Source: Pseudomonas putida
Lineage (GTDB): Bacteria > Pseudomonadota > Gammaproteobacteria > Pseudomonadales > Pseudomonadaceae
DNA: 64,000 bases
Direction of reading: 5' to 3'
NCBI RefSeq assembly: GCF_022627325.1
Contig: NZ_JAETZZ010000004.1
Location: forward strand, 342,876-406,875
Under the pieces are notes generated by a model. The model searched no databases. It was not told the DNA's origin and saw only the letters and a list, made by a program, of their open reading frames with translations. This document shows, piece by piece, positions 23,595 to 33,730 of the stretch (the stretch's first letter is position 1; every line of letters begins with the position of its first letter). The translations under genes were made by a program, and so were the position numbers.

Positions 23595-25241
23595 ATGCAG
23601 TCCGCCTATACCGTCCTCATCCTGCTGACGCTGGTAAGCGTGTCGAAACTGGTCGGGCGGGTGATCCCGTTGCCGCTGCCGCTGGTGCAGATCGCTGCCG
23701 GTGCGCTGTTGGCCTGGCCGAGCCTGGGGCTGCATGTGGCCCTGGACCCTGAACTGTTCCTTTTCCTGTTCCTGCCGCCGTTGCTGTTTGCCGACGGCTG
23801 GCGCATCCCCAAACGCGAACTGTGGCGCATCCGCGGGCCGGTGGTGGCGCTGGCTGTAGGGCTGGTGCTGTTCACTGTGGTCGGTGCCGGCTACTTCATC
23901 CATTGGCTGCTGCCCAGCATCCCGCTGGCGGTCGCCTTTGCCCTGGCGGCCGTATTGTCGCCGACCGACGCCGTGGCCGTCTCGGCCATCACCCAGGACC
24001 GCCTCCCCACTCCCCTGATGCACATGCTTCAGGGGGAGGCGCTGATGAATGACGCCTCTGGCCTGGTGACCTTCAAGTTCGCGCTGGCAGCGGCGATCAC
24101 CGGCGTATTTTCACTGGCCGATGCCAGTTTCAGTTTTGTCTTGGTCGCCATCGGCGGGCTGGCGGTGGGTGTGGCCCTGAGCTGGCTGATTGGCAGGCTG
24201 CGCGCCTGGATGATCGCCCGTGGCTGGGATGACCCGGCCACTCACGTGGTATTCATGCTGCTGCTGCCGTTTGCCGCCTATGTATTGGCCGAGCGCCTTG
24301 GGGTATCGGGCATCCTCTCGGCGGTCGCCGCCGGCATGATGCAGAGCTGGCTCGATCTGCTGCCGCGCCAGACCAGCACCCGCCTGCTCAACCGTAGTGT
24401 CTGGTCGCTGCTGGAATTCGCCTTCAATGGCCTGATCTTCCTCCTCTTGGGCCTGCAATTGCCGGACATCATCAAGGCAGTGGTCAGCCATGAGCCTACC
24501 CTCTGGCCGACACTGGCCTGGCGTTGCCTGGATGTGCTGGCGATCTTCGCGGCGCTGATCCTGCTGCGTTTCATCTGGGTGCAAAGCATCTGGCGGGCGG
24601 TTGGGGTCGTGCGTCGCTGGCGGGGCAAACCGGCACTGGTACTGATGCCCACCGCGCACTCATGCTGGCTGCTGACCCTAGGTGGGGTGCGCGGGGCCGT
24701 GACGCTGGCGGGTGTGATGTCGATACCGCTGCTGATCGGGCCTGGCCAGGATTTCCCAGAGCGCGACCTGCTGATTTTCATCGCGGCTGGCGTCATCTTG
24801 CTTTCGCTGGTCAGCGCCTGCGTGGCGCTGCCGTTTCTCTTGAAAGGCGTCACCCGCAGCCCGGACGAGCGGCTGCATCAGGAGGTGCAGGAAGCCTGGC
24901 GGCGCACGGCCGAGGCTGCCATTCATGCCCTGGAGGCCGAGGAAGTGATAGATGCCAGCGCGCCTCAGGATGCGGCGCAGGCGACCCTGGCCACGGAGCT
25001 CAAGGCACGGTTGATGGCCGAGTACCGCGATGAACTGGACAGTTACAACGACACGGCCGAGGCGAGGGCCTTGGCAGAGCAGATGGACTTGCTGGAGCGC
25101 CGCCTGCGCCTGCGGGCGCTCAGGGCGCAGCGCCTGGAGTTGTATAACCTGCATCGCCAGCACCTGGTAGGCGACGAGGTGGTACGGCAGGTGTTGGGTG
25201 AGCTGGACTTGAGCGAGGCGAACCTGGGGGCAGTCAAATAG
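23595..25241 (+). CDS. CPA1-family Na+/H+ antiporter
   Basis: Inner membrane cation/proton antiporter of 548 residues in the monovalent cation:proton antiporter-1 family (YjcE/NhaP type). About 12 membrane helices cover residues 1-410, with conserved LFLPPLLFADGWRIPKREL, the ion-binding SPTDAVAVSAI (T-D pair) and EALMNDASGLVTFKFAL (N-D pair). A charged cytosolic tail of about 130 residues, rich in Glu, Ala and Arg, looks helical. The likely role is pH and sodium homeostasis. Ion specificity cannot be read from sequence. A hairpin follows the stop. Confidence 0.92.
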   Translation: MQSAYTVLILLTLVSVSKLVGRVIPLPLPLVQIAAGALLAWPSLGLHVALDPELFLFLFLPPLLFADGWRIPKRELWRIRGPVVALAVGLVLFTVVGAGYFIHWLLPSIPLAVAFALAAVLSPTDAVAVSAITQDRLPTPLMHMLQGEALMNDASGLVTFKFALAAAITGVFSLADASFSFVLVAIGGLAVGVALSWLIGRLRAWMIARGWDDPATHVVFMLLLPFAAYVLAERLGVSGILSAVAAGMMQSWLDLLPRQTSTRLLNRSVWSLLEFAFNGLIFLLLGLQLPDIIKAVVSHEPTLWPTLAWRCLDVLAIFAALILLRFIWVQSIWRAVGVVRRWRGKPALVLMPTAHSCWLLTLGGVRGAVTLAGVMSIPLLIGPGQDFPERDLLIFIAAGVILLSLVSACVALPFLLKGVTRSPDERLHQEVQEAWRRTAEAAIHALEAEEVIDASAPQDAAQATLATELKARLMAEYRDELDSYNDTAEARALAEQMDLLERRLRLRALRAQRLELYNLHRQHLVGDEVVRQVLGELDLSEANLGAVK

Positions 25242-25292
25242 ACCGCTGTAGCTCAAGCGCCGGTAAGCCGGCGTTCGAGCTACAGTGCGGTA
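25242..25292. terminator. Long REP-like hairpin between antiporter and dapC
   Basis: CTGTAGCTC (25246-25254) pairs with GAGCTACAG (25277-25285), and the inner GCGCCGG / CCGGCG continues the stem, with partly paired outer ACCG/CGGT. It lies between convergent stops. The CTGTAG ends recall REP elements of P. putida. Confidence 0.6.
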
Positions 25293-25301
25293 CTCATTCG
25301 A

Positions 25302-26498
25302 TCAACGGTTTTGCACGAACGCACGAATCCGCTCAGCCGCTTCGATGCACTCGGCCAACGGTGCGACCAGTGCCATGCGTACCCGCCCGGCCCCGGGATT
25401 GACGCCGTCCACTTCGCGCGACAGGTACGAACCAGGCACCACCGTCACATGCTGGGCTTCGAACAGGTCGCGGGTGAAGTCAGCATCGCACCCCGGCACC
25501 TTGGCCCACAGGTAGAAGCTGCCATCGGGCCGCTGTACGTCCAGCACGGGCTGCAGGATATCCAGCACGGCATCGTATTTGGCGCGGTACTGGTCGCGAT
25601 TCTCGCGCACATGCGCTTCATCCTGCCAGGCGGCGATGCTGGCCAGTTGGGTCTGCACGGGCATGGCGCAGCCATGGTAGGTGCGGTAGAGCAGGAACGG
25701 CTTGATGATTTCCGCATCGCCGGCAACGAAGCCCGAACGCAGGCCCGGCAGGTTGGAGCGTTTGGACAGGCTGTGGAATACCACGCAACGCTTGAAATCA
25801 CTGCGGCCCAGTTCGGCGCAGGCACTGAGAAGGCCCGGTGGTGGGGCGTCTTCGTCAAAGTAGAGCTCGCTGTAGCACTCGTCGGCGGCGATGACGAAAT
25901 CATGCTCGTCGGCCAGTGCAATCAGCTTCTTCAGGGTGTCCATCGGTACCAGTGCGCCGGTGGGGTTTCCCGGTGAGCACAGGAACAGGATCTGGCAGCG
26001 CTTCCAGACCTCGGCGGGCACGGCATCGAAGTCCGGGTTGAAACCGTTGTTTTCCAGGCACGGCAGGTAATGCGGCGTGGCGCCGGCGAGCAGGGCCGCG
26101 CCTTCGTAGATCTGGTAGAACGGGTTGGGGCTGACCACCAGGCCATCATCGGCGCGGTTGACCACCGCCTGGGTGAAGGCGAACAGCGCTTCACGGGTGC
26201 CGTTGACCGGCAGCACATGGCGGTCTGCGTCCAGCCAGCCGGCCGGTACGCCGAAGCGGCGCTCGCACCACTGGGCAATGGCCTGGCGCAGCGCTGGCAG
26301 GCCGATGGTGCTGGGGTAGACCGCCAGCTTGTCGAGGTTGTCGGCCATGGCCTGGGCTACGAATGCCGGCGATTCGTGCTTCGGCTCACCGATCGACAGG
26401 GCGATGGCGCGCTTGTCCACCGCAGGCTTCACGCTGCCCAGCAGGGCGCGGAGTTTCTCGAACGGGTAGGGCTGAAGCTGGGTCAAGGCATGGTTCAT
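25302..26498 (-). CDS. dapC: Succinyldiaminopimelate aminotransferase DapC
   Basis: PLP-dependent class I/II aminotransferase that makes N-succinyl-LL-DAP. 398 residues, with ALSIGEPKHESPAF at the N-terminus, the LPVNGTREALFAFTQAV cofactor loop, LFLCSPGNPTGALVPMDTLK, FVIAADECYSELY, and the PLP-lysine in FHSLSKRSNLPGLRSGFVAG. The DapC assignment over other class I aminotransferases rests on the subfamily pattern and the location before glnD. It is 30 bases downstream of glnD on the same strand. Confidence 0.93.
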   Translation of the reverse strand: MNHALTQLQPYPFEKLRALLGSVKPAVDKRAIALSIGEPKHESPAFVAQAMADNLDKLAVYPSTIGLPALRQAIAQWCERRFGVPAGWLDADRHVLPVNGTREALFAFTQAVVNRADDGLVVSPNPFYQIYEGAALLAGATPHYLPCLENNGFNPDFDAVPAEVWKRCQILFLCSPGNPTGALVPMDTLKKLIALADEHDFVIAADECYSELYFDEDAPPPGLLSACAELGRSDFKRCVVFHSLSKRSNLPGLRSGFVAGDAEIIKPFLLYRTYHGCAMPVQTQLASIAAWQDEAHVRENRDQYRAKYDAVLDILQPVLDVQRPDGSFYLWAKVPGCDADFTRDLFEAQHVTVVPGSYLSREVDGVNPGAGRVRMALVAPLAECIEAAERIRAFVQNR

Positions 26499-26528
26499 CG
26501 GCGCAAGGTCTCGTCAATCGTCTAATCG

Positions 26529-29231
26529 TTAAAAGGTCACGCGGGCCGGGCTGGCATCGCTGGCCTGGCCGGCCTGCAGCTGTTGCACGATCGCTTCCTG
26601 CAGGCGGCTGCACAACTGCGGGTCGGACAGCGGTTGGTTGTCGGCGTCGGTAATGAAGAATACGTCTTCCACGCGTTCGCCGAGGGTGGCGATCTTGGCG
26701 TTCTGCAGTGACAGGTCGAACTCCAGGAAGATCCGCCCGATCCGCGCCAGCAGCCCGGGGCGGTCCGGCGCGGTGATCTCGAGGATGGTCACCGCCCGCT
26801 GGGCATCGTTGAGGATGGTCACCTGCGGTGGGAAGTTGAAATGCTTGAGCTGGCGGGGTACCCGACGCTGGATGATGGTCGGGTAGTCCTCGGGGTTGCG
26901 CAGCGCCTCGGTCAGGCCGTCGCGGATCTGCTTGACCCGTTGCGGGTTGTCACCGATGGAGCCGCCGTCATTGTCGAGCACGATGTAGGTGTCGAGCGTG
27001 AACTGGCTGCTCGAGGTGATGATGCGCGCGTCATGGATGTTCAGGTTGAGCTGCGACATGGCCGCTACGGTCACGGCAAAAAAGTCGTGCTGGTCGGGGG
27101 CATAGATGAAAATCTGCGTACCGCCCTCGAACTCACGCTGGGTGGTTTCCTTGATCAGTACCAGCGGCCCGCCGTCGGCAGGCTGCTGCAGGATCGCATC
27201 ACTGTGCCAGGCCACATCAGCGGCGTTGTGCTTGAGGAAATAATCGTCGCCCAGTTGCGACCAGAGTTGCTCGACGTCGTCCGGGTCGGTGCCCTCTCTG
27301 ACGAGGATGTCCAGCGCAGCGCTCTGTGTCTGGCGGATCTGCTCCTCGCGGTCCAGCGGGTTTTCCAGGCCGCGACGCAGGGCCCGTTTGGTCTCGCTGT
27401 ACAGCTGGCGCAGCAGGCTGGCGCGCCAGGAGTTCCACAGGCTGGGGTTGGTGGCATTGATGTCGGCCACGGTCAGCACATACAGGTAGTCCAGGCGCGT
27501 CTCGTCGCCGACATGCAGGGCGAAGTCGTTGATCACCTGCGGGTCGGACAGGTCCTTGCGTTGCGCGGTGGTGGACATCACCAGGTGGTTCTGCACCAGC
27601 CAGACGATCAGCCGGCTGTCCCAGGCGGGCAACTGATGGCGCTCGCAAAACTTCTTCGCATCCACCGCGCCCAGCTCGGAGTGGTCGCCCTGGCGCCCTT
27701 TGCCGATGTCGTGGTACAGCCCGGCCAGGTAGATGAGCTCAGGTTTGGGCAGGCGGCCCATGAGCTTGCTGGCCAGCGGGAATTTTTCGGACACCGGCGT
27801 GTACTGCAGCTTGCGCAGGTGCTTGATGAGGTTGAGGGTGTGCGCGTCGACCGTATAGATGTGGAACAGGTCGTGCTGCATCTGCCCGACGATCAGGCCG
27901 AACTCTGGCAGGTAGCGGCCGAGGATGCCGTAGCGGTTCATCCGCCGCAGGTTGCGATGGATGCCGATTTCGCACTTGAACAGCTCGATGAACAGGCTGG
28001 TGTTGCGGATATCGTTGCGGAAGGTGTCGTCGATCAGGTGGCGGTGCTCACGCAGCAGGCGCACGGTGTCAGCGCGCACACCCTTGATTTCCGGGTGCTG
28101 CGCCATCAGCACGAAGATTTCCATCATGGCGAACGGCGTGCGCTTGAACACGTTGGCGCTGACCGCTTCGATATAGCCGTCGTGCAGGCGGAAGCGTGTG
28201 TTGAGCGGCTGGGTGGTGCCACTGTCATCGTCGGCGAGGATGACTTCCTCGAAGTGCTGGATGATCAGGTCGCACAACTGGCTGATGCTCATCACCACCC
28301 GGTAGTACTGCTGCATGAACTGTTCGATGGCGCGCTTGGGGTTTTCGTCGCTGTAACCCAGCAGTGCGGCGATGCTGCGCTGGTGGTCGAACAGCAGGCG
28401 GTCTTCGGCGCGGCCGGCGAGCATGTGCAGGGCGTAGCGCACCTTCCACAAAAAGTCCTGGGAGGAAGCCAGCAGTTCGTTTTCGCTTTCCAGCAGGAAG
28501 CCTTCGCCTGCGAGGGCGTGCAGGTTCAGGGTGCCGTACTGGCGACGGGCTACCCAAAGGACTGTCTGGATGTCGCGAAGGCCACCGGGCGAGCCTTTTA
28601 CATTGGGCTCGAGGTTGTACTCGGTGTCGTTGTACTTGTGGTGGCGGGCCTTGAGCTCTGCGCGCTTGGCCAGGAAGAACTCCTTGCTCGGCCACATGTG
28701 CGCGGTGCTGGTGACCTCGAGCATGCGCTGACGCAGGGCTTCGGGGCCGGCGATGGTACGGCTTTCCATCATGTTGGTGATGACCGTCAGGTCGGCACGG
28801 GCCTGTTCGGCACACTCGTCGATGGTGCGCACGCTTTGGCCCACTTCCAGGCCGATGTCCCACAGCAGCGTAAGGAAGCGTTCGATGGCATCGCGGTACT
28901 GCTCGTGTTCGACGTCGCGCAGCAGGATCAGCAGGTCGATGTCCGAGTGCGGGTGCAGTTCACCGCGCCCGTAGCCCCCGACCGCCACCAGCGCGATGCC
29001 GTCAGCGTCGCCCCAGTCGAACTGCTTCCAGGCTTGTTGCAGGATGTTGTCGACGAGCCAGGCACGGTCCTCGATCAGCTGACGGATTTCACGGCCGTCA
29101 CGGAAACGCTTGTCGAGCACCTCGCCGGCCTGGCGGATGGCCTTCTTGAAAGCGGCGATGGGGCTCGCCTTGAGGGCCAGTTCCGCCTGGAACTGGCCGC
29201 GGTCGAACAGCTCGGGATCCACCTGGGGCAT
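26529..29231 (-). CDS. glnD: Bifunctional [PII] uridylyltransferase/UMP-removing enzyme GlnD
   Basis: Nitrogen sensor that adds and removes UMP on PII proteins according to glutamine level. The 900-residue protein has the full domain order: nucleotidyltransferase with [20 protein letters not shown] near residues 83-103, a central helical region, the HD phosphohydrolase motif [19 protein letters not shown], and two C-terminal ACT domains ([20 protein letters not shown] and [20 protein letters not shown]). Length fits the family. map lies immediately upstream, and dapC downstream. Confidence 0.97.
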   Translation of the reverse strand: MPQVDPELFDRGQFQAELALKASPIAAFKKAIRQAGEVLDKRFRDGREIRQLIEDRAWLVDNILQQAWKQFDWGDADGIALVAVGGYGRGELHPHSDIDLLILLRDVEHEQYRDAIERFLTLLWDIGLEVGQSVRTIDECAEQARADLTVITNMMESRTIAGPEALRQRMLEVTSTAHMWPSKEFFLAKRAELKARHHKYNDTEYNLEPNVKGSPGGLRDIQTVLWVARRQYGTLNLHALAGEGFLLESENELLASSQDFLWKVRYALHMLAGRAEDRLLFDHQRSIAALLGYSDENPKRAIEQFMQQYYRVVMSISQLCDLIIQHFEEVILADDDSGTTQPLNTRFRLHDGYIEAVSANVFKRTPFAMMEIFVLMAQHPEIKGVRADTVRLLREHRHLIDDTFRNDIRNTSLFIELFKCEIGIHRNLRRMNRYGILGRYLPEFGLIVGQMQHDLFHIYTVDAHTLNLIKHLRKLQYTPVSEKFPLASKLMGRLPKPELIYLAGLYHDIGKGRQGDHSELGAVDAKKFCERHQLPAWDSRLIVWLVQNHLVMSTTAQRKDLSDPQVINDFALHVGDETRLDYLYVLTVADINATNPSLWNSWRASLLRQLYSETKRALRRGLENPLDREEQIRQTQSAALDILVREGTDPDDVEQLWSQLGDDYFLKHNAADVAWHSDAILQQPADGGPLVLIKETTQREFEGGTQIFIYAPDQHDFFAVTVAAMSQLNLNIHDARIITSSSQFTLDTYIVLDNDGGSIGDNPQRVKQIRDGLTEALRNPEDYPTIIQRRVPRQLKHFNFPPQVTILNDAQRAVTILEITAPDRPGLLARIGRIFLEFDLSLQNAKIATLGERVEDVFFITDADNQPLSDPQLCSRLQEAIVQQLQAGQASDASPARVTF

Positions 29232-29267
29232 GCATCGCGTTCCTGTCGTAGGGGCTTTGGCGTGAAT

Positions 29268-30050
29268 TCAGGCCGAAGTGCGCGGGATGGTGTCGTCCTT
29301 GCGCAGGGTGAAGATCTCGTAGCCGGTGGCAGTCACCACCAGGGTGTGTTCCCACTGCGCCGAGAGCTTGCGGTCCTTGGTGATGGCAGTCCAGCCGTCG
29401 CCCAGTACCTTGGTGTCGGCCTTGCCCTGGTTGATCATCGGTTCGATGGTGAAGGTCATGCCCTCTTTGAGCTCCATGCCGGTGCCGGCACGGCCGTAGT
29501 GGAGGATCTGCGGCTCTTCGTGGAACACCTTGCCGATGCCGTGGCCGCAGAATTCACGCACCACCGAAAAACCGTTCTTTTCGGCGTGCTTCTGGATCAC
29601 TTCACCGATATCGCCCAGGCGGCAGCCTGGCTTGACCAGTTCGATGGCCTTGTACATGCATTCCTGGGTGACCTTGGACAGGCGTTCGGCCCAGACCGGC
29701 ACGGTGCCGACGTGGAACATGCGGCTGGTGTCGCCGTGGTAGCCATCCTTGATCACGGTGACATCGATGTTCAGCGTGTCGCCGTCCTTGAGTGGCTTGT
29801 CGTTGGGGATGCCGTGGCAGACCACGTGGTTGATCGAGGTGCAGATCGACTTCGGGTAGCCCTTGTAGTTGAGCGGTGCCGGAATGGCCTGCTGGACGTT
29901 GACGATATAGTCGTGGCACAGGCGGTCGAGCTCTTCGGTGGTAACACCGGGCTTGACGTGTTTTTCGATCATTTCCAGCACTTCGGCGGCCAGGCGGCCG
30001 GCGATGCGCATCTTCTCGATGTCTTCTGCGGTCTTGATGGTAACGGTCAT
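29268..30050 (-). CDS. map: Methionine aminopeptidase type I
   Basis: Removes the N-terminal methionine from nascent proteins. With the start at 30048-30050 (MTVTIKTAEDIEKM) the protein has 260 residues, the usual length. Metal-binding and catalytic motifs are VVCHGIPND (His), LNIDVTVIKDGYHGDTSRMF (two Asp), EFCGHGIG (His), TIEPMIN (Glu) and QWEHTLVVT (Glu). Longer in-frame starts reach into the repeat region upstream and are not supported. map is divergent from rpsB. Confidence 0.96.
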   Translation of the reverse strand: MTVTIKTAEDIEKMRIAGRLAAEVLEMIEKHVKPGVTTEELDRLCHDYIVNVQQAIPAPLNYKGYPKSICTSINHVVCHGIPNDKPLKDGDTLNIDVTVIKDGYHGDTSRMFHVGTVPVWAERLSKVTQECMYKAIELVKPGCRLGDIGEVIQKHAEKNGFSVVREFCGHGIGKVFHEEPQILHYGRAGTGMELKEGMTFTIEPMINQGKADTKVLGDGWTAITKDRKLSAQWEHTLVVTATGYEIFTLRKDDTIPRTSA

Positions 30051-30131
30051 TACAGGCTCTCTACGGCGCCGCAGGTGGCGCGAACAAACGGAAAAGGCCC
30101 TCATTCTATCAGAGGGCGGCTGTGAACCCAG

Positions 30132-30256
30132 CATCAAGCTTCGAGCTTCAAGCTGCAAGCCTCAAGCTGCAAGCTGCAAGCTGAGCGGCGTGGCTTGGGG
30201 GGGGGGCTGCGGTCGGCTTTCTCTTGCAGCTTGAAGCTTGCGGCTTGAAGCTTAAA
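30132..30256. repeat. CTTCAAGCTGCAAG repeat cluster with large inverted repeat
   Basis: Between map and the rpsB leader, copies of CAAGCTGCAAG run in one orientation (30132-30182) and in the other (30223-30256). CTTCAAGCTGCAAG at 30146-30159 is the exact reverse complement of 30223-30236. A run of ten G (30197-30206) lies in the loop. Confidence 0.8.
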
Positions 30257-30269
30257 GCTGCGGGTTCCG

Positions 30270-30447
30270 TTCGTTGGCGGTCTGTGGTATAACATGCGCC
30301 GCTTTCGGGGACGACCCCGTCAGCTCAAACCCACACACGTGTCGACACGATGACCTGGGTGCCCCGCATTCTCGAACTTCTCGTTCAGCTGCGTGGGTTG
30401 GTCATTGGGATACGTGGAGGCCCAACCCGACTTATCAAGGAACTATC
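30270..30447 (+). promoter_or_regulatory. rpsB promoter and structured S2 leader
   Basis: A -10-like TATAAC occurs near 30288, followed by about 150 untranslated bases. GGGTTGG (30395-30401) can pair with CCAACCC (30422-30428), and a nearby TTGGG can compete for the same CCCAA. This is just before the AAGGA Shine-Dalgarno. Gammaproteobacterial rpsB leaders are known S2 autoregulatory targets. That this one works likewise is inferred. Confidence 0.5.
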
Positions 30448-31185
30448 ATGTCCCAAGTCAACATGCGCGATATGCTGAAGGCCGGTGTGCACTTCGGCCA
30501 CCAGACCCGTTACTGGAACCCGAAAATGGGCAAGTACATTTTCGGCGCGCGTAACAAGATCCACATCATCAACCTGGAAAAAACCCTGCCAATGTTCAAC
30601 GACGCTCTGTCGTTCGTAGAGCGCCTGGCCCAGGGCAAGAACAAGATCATGTTCGTCGGCACCAAGCGTTCCGCCGGCAAGATCGTCGCCGAGCAAGCTG
30701 CTCGTTGCGGTTCGCCATACGTTGACCACCGCTGGTTGGGCGGCATGCTGACCAACTACAAAACCATCCGCGCTTCGATCAAGCGTCTGCGCGACCTGGA
30801 AACCCAGGCCGAAGACGGCACCTTTGCCAAGCTGACCAAGAAAGAAGCCCTGATGCGTTCGCGCGATCTGGAAAAGCTGGACCGCAGCCTGGGTGGTATC
30901 AAGGACATGGGCGGCCTGCCTGATGCCCTGTTCGTGATCGACGTTGACCACGAGCGCATTGCTATCACCGAAGCCAACAAGCTGGGCATCCCGGTTATCG
31001 GCGTTGTCGATACCAACAGCAGCCCGGAAGGTGTTGACTACATCATCCCAGGTAACGATGACGCCATTCGCGCTATCGAGCTGTACATGACTTCGATGGC
31101 TGACGCCGTCATCCGCGGCCGCAACAACGTTGCTGGCGGCACCGAAGTCTACGCTGAAGAAGCGGCTGCACCTGCTGCCGAGTAA
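30448..31185 (+). CDS. rpsB: 30S ribosomal protein S2
   Basis: 245-residue S2, starting [20 protein letters not shown], with the family segments [49 protein letters not shown] and [16 protein letters not shown]2 binds 16S rRNA late in 30S assembly and is needed for S1 binding. The start is fixed by the AAGGA Shine-Dalgarno. The gene heads the rpsB-tsf unit, with a strong hairpin between the two. Confidence 0.98.
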   Translation: MSQVNMRDMLKAGVHFGHQTRYWNPKMGKYIFGARNKIHIINLEKTLPMFNDALSFVERLAQGKNKIMFVGTKRSAGKIVAEQAARCGSPYVDHRWLGGMLTNYKTIRASIKRLRDLETQAEDGTFAKLTKKEALMRSRDLEKLDRSLGGIKDMGGLPDALFVIDVDHERIAITEANKLGIPVIGVVDTNSSPEGVDYIIPGNDDAIRAIELYMTSMADAVIRGRNNVAGGTEVYAEEAAAPAAE

Positions 31186-31209
31186 TAGACGCTAGCGTCT
31201 GCTTGGCAC

Positions 31210-31238
31210 GCAAAAAGGGGGCTTTGCCCCCTTTTTGC
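31210..31238 (+). terminator. Rho-independent terminator/attenuator between rpsB and tsf
   Basis: GCAAAAAGGGGGC and GCCCCCTTTTTGC form a 13-bp stem around TTT with a built-in T-tract. It probably sets the S2 to EF-Ts ratio by partial readthrough. Confidence 0.85.
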
Positions 31239-31370
31239 CACCTTGAAATCCTGCTGTCAGCAAGCGCCCCGCATTATGGGCCGGCTGAGGTTGAAACAGC
31301 GGATTTGCAGAATTGAACGCCCGTGATGAGCGGGTGGAATGGTTGAAAAACTTTCCAAGAGGATTTTGAA

Positions 31371-32234
31371 ATGGCAGCAATTACTGCAGCGCTGGTCAAA
31401 GAACTGCGCGAGCGTACCGGCGAAGGCATGATGGATTGCAAAAAGGCCCTGGAAAAGGCCGGCGGCGACATCGAAAAAGCCATTGACGACATGCGTGCCT
31501 CGGGCGCCATCAAGGCCGCCAAAAAGGCTGGCAACGTCGCTGCTGAAGGCGCGATCGCCGTCAAGACCGACGGTAAATCCGCCGTCCTGCTGGAAGTCAA
31601 CTCGCAGACCGACTTCCTGGCCCTGCAAGATGACTTCAAGAACTTCGTCGCTGAAAGCCTTGAAGAAGCTTTCGCCCAGAAGCTGACCGACGCCGCTCCG
31701 CTGATCGCCTCGCGCGAAGCCGCTCGTGAAGCCCTGGTCGCCAAGTGCGGCGAGAACGTCAACATCCGTCGCCTGGTGCGCGTTGAGGGTGACGTTGTCG
31801 GTGCTTACCTGCACGGTAACAAGATCGGGGCTGTTGTCGTCCTCAAAGGCGGCGACGTCGAGCTGGCCAAGAACATTGCCATGCACGTTGCAGCTTCGAA
31901 CCCAGAGTTCCTGGATGCGTCGGAAATCTCCGCCGAGGCCATCGAGCGCGAGAAGAACGTCTTCCTGCAGCTGAACGCTGACAAGATCGCCGGCAAGCCG
32001 GAAAACATCGTTGAGAACATGATCAACGGCCGTATCACCAAGTTCAAGGCAGAAGCCTCGCTGAAAGAGCAAGCCTTCGTCATGAACCCGGAAGTCAAAG
32101 TCGGCGAGCTGGCCAAGAAGGCCGGTGCTGAAATCGTTTCCTTCACCTACTTCAAAGTAGGCGAAGGCATCGAGAAGCCGGTCGACGACTTCGCTGCTGA
32201 AGTTGCCGCTCAGGTAGCTGCCGCCAAGCAGTAA
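31371..32234 (+). CDS. tsf: Elongation factor Ts
   Basis: Nucleotide exchange factor for EF-Tu. 287 residues with the N-terminal UBA-like domain and the signature LRERTGEGMMDCKKALEKA, followed by the EF-Tu contact TDFLALQDDFKNF and a coiled-coil region. Codon use is highly biased, as expected for an abundant protein. It lies downstream of rpsB beyond an attenuator-like hairpin and ends at its own terminator. Confidence 0.98.
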   Translation: MAAITAALVKELRERTGEGMMDCKKALEKAGGDIEKAIDDMRASGAIKAAKKAGNVAAEGAIAVKTDGKSAVLLEVNSQTDFLALQDDFKNFVAESLEEAFAQKLTDAAPLIASREAAREALVAKCGENVNIRRLVRVEGDVVGAYLHGNKIGAVVVLKGGDVELAKNIAMHVAASNPEFLDASEISAEAIEREKNVFLQLNADKIAGKPENIVENMINGRITKFKAEASLKEQAFVMNPEVKVGELAKKAGAEIVSFTYFKVGEGIEKPVDDFAAEVAAQVAAAKQ

Positions 32235-32255
32235 GACAGGCTCGTCTGTCGCCCC

Positions 32256-32289
32256 AAAGAGGCTGCCCGCTCACGCGCGCAGCCTCTTT
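32256..32289 (+). terminator. Terminator after tsf
   Basis: AAAGAGGCTGC (32256-32266) and GCAGCCTCTTT (32279-32289) form an 11-bp stem with a 12-base loop. Confidence 0.75.
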
Positions 32290-32417
32290 GTCAAAGCGGG
32301 AGCGGTTTTCAAGGCCGTTGCTCGCTGACGCAGTCGCTGCGTCACGTTAGAGTTACAGGCAGGCTCAAGCGCAAGCAGTCCGCCAGAATTTTACAAACGC
32401 CGCAGGAGAGATTCGCA

Positions 32418-33161
32418 ATGGCTCAGCAGGGCAGTGGTTATCAGGCTCGCTATAAACGCATTCTACTCAAACTTAGCGGCGAGGCCCTGATGGGCTCGGA
32501 AGAGTTCGGGATCGACCCCAAGGTCCTGGATCGCATGGCCCTGGAAGTCGGCCAGTTGGTCGGCATCGGTGTCCAGGTCGGCCTGGTGATCGGCGGTGGC
32601 AACCTGTTCCGTGGTGCGGCGCTCAGTGCAGCCGGCATGGACCGTGTTACCGGTGACCACATGGGTATGCTGGCGACGGTAATGAACGGCCTGGCCATGC
32701 GCGACGCGCTGGAGCGGGCGAACATTACCGCTATCGTCATGTCGGCCATTTCCATGGTGGGTGTGACCGATCACTATGACCGCCGCAAAGCCATGCGCCA
32801 CCTGAACGCCAAAGAAGTCGTAATCTTCGCTGCCGGTACTGGCAACCCGTTCTTCACCACCGACTCCGCCGCGTGCCTGCGTGCCATCGAAATCGATGCC
32901 GACGTGGTATTGAAGGCAACCAAGGTCGATGGTGTATACACTGCAGATCCATTCAAGGACCCGCATGCCGAGAAGTTCGATCATCTGACCTACGATGAAG
33001 TGCTGGATCGCAAGCTGGGTGTAATGGATCTCACGGCAATCTGCCTTTGCCGCGACCACAAGATGCCGCTGCGCGTCTTCAACATGAACAAACCCGGCGC
33101 CTTGCTGAACATCGTGCATGGCGGCGCGGAAGGAACTCTGATCGAGGAAGTTCAAAAATGA
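32418..33161 (+). CDS. pyrH: UMP kinase
   Basis: Phosphorylates UMP to UDP, the branch point to UTP, CTP and cell-wall nucleotide sugars. 247 residues of the amino acid kinase fold with [40 protein letters not shown] and the [14 protein letters not shown] region. The stop overlaps the frr start (ATGA), so frr is coupled. About 180 bases separate it from tsf, enough for its own promoter. Confidence 0.98.
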   Translation: MAQQGSGYQARYKRILLKLSGEALMGSEEFGIDPKVLDRMALEVGQLVGIGVQVGLVIGGGNLFRGAALSAAGMDRVTGDHMGMLATVMNGLAMRDALERANITAIVMSAISMVGVTDHYDRRKAMRHLNAKEVVIFAAGTGNPFFTTDSAACLRAIEIDADVVLKATKVDGVYTADPFKDPHAEKFDHLTYDEVLDRKLGVMDLTAICLCRDHKMPLRVFNMNKPGALLNIVHGGAEGTLIEEVQK

Positions 33162-33715
33162 TCAACGACATCAAGAAAGACGCTCAGGACCGCATGGGCA
33201 AGTCTATCGAGGCTTTGGGCCGCCACCTGGCGTCCATCCGCACCGGTCGCGCCCACCCAAGCATCCTGGACAGCGTCAAGGTCACGGCGTGGGGCAGCGA
33301 AATGCCGCTGAACCAGGTCGCTGCAATCACTGTTGAAGATGCGCGCACCCTGAAAATCGTCGCCCACGACAAAAACCTCAGCGCTGCCATCGAGAAGGCC
33401 ATCCTGACTTCCGACCTTGGCCTGAACCCGTCCAGCGCCGGCACCACCATCCGTGTACCGATGCCGGCCCTGACCGAGGAAACCCGTAAGGGTTACACCA
33501 AGCAGGCCAGCGCCGTTGCCGAAGATGCCAAGGTTGCGGTGCGCAACGTGCGTCGTGATGCCCTGGCCGACCTGAAGAAGCTGACCAAGGACAAGGAAAT
33601 CAGCGAAGACGAAGAGCGTCGTGCCGCTGACGAGATCCAGAAGCTGACCGACAAGTTCGTCGCCGAAATCGACGCTGCGTTCAAAGCCAAGGAAAAGGAC
33701 CTGTTGGCCGTCTAA
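33158..33715 (+). CDS. frr: Ribosome recycling factor
   Basis: With EF-G it splits post-termination ribosomes. 185 residues, the standard length, with a long three-helix domain and [19 protein letters not shown] near the N-terminus and the conserved [14 protein letters not shown] segment ([19 protein letters not shown]). The start ATG overlaps the pyrH stop. A frame open further upstream in pyrH is ignored. Confidence 0.98.
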   Translation: MINDIKKDAQDRMGKSIEALGRHLASIRTGRAHPSILDSVKVTAWGSEMPLNQVAAITVEDARTLKIVAHDKNLSAAIEKAILTSDLGLNPSSAGTTIRVPMPALTEETRKGYTKQASAVAEDAKVAVRNVRRDALADLKKLTKDKEISEDEERRAADEIQKLTDKFVAEIDAAFKAKEKDLLAV

Positions 33716-33730
33716 GGCCGAGGTTTTTTA

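Noticed and set aside
26841..30125. A 1094-codon plus-strand frame across glnD and map
   Set aside because: Same reason: antisense to two well-conserved genes, with low-complexity V/Q/D/H-rich translation, no Shine-Dalgarno and no homology pattern.
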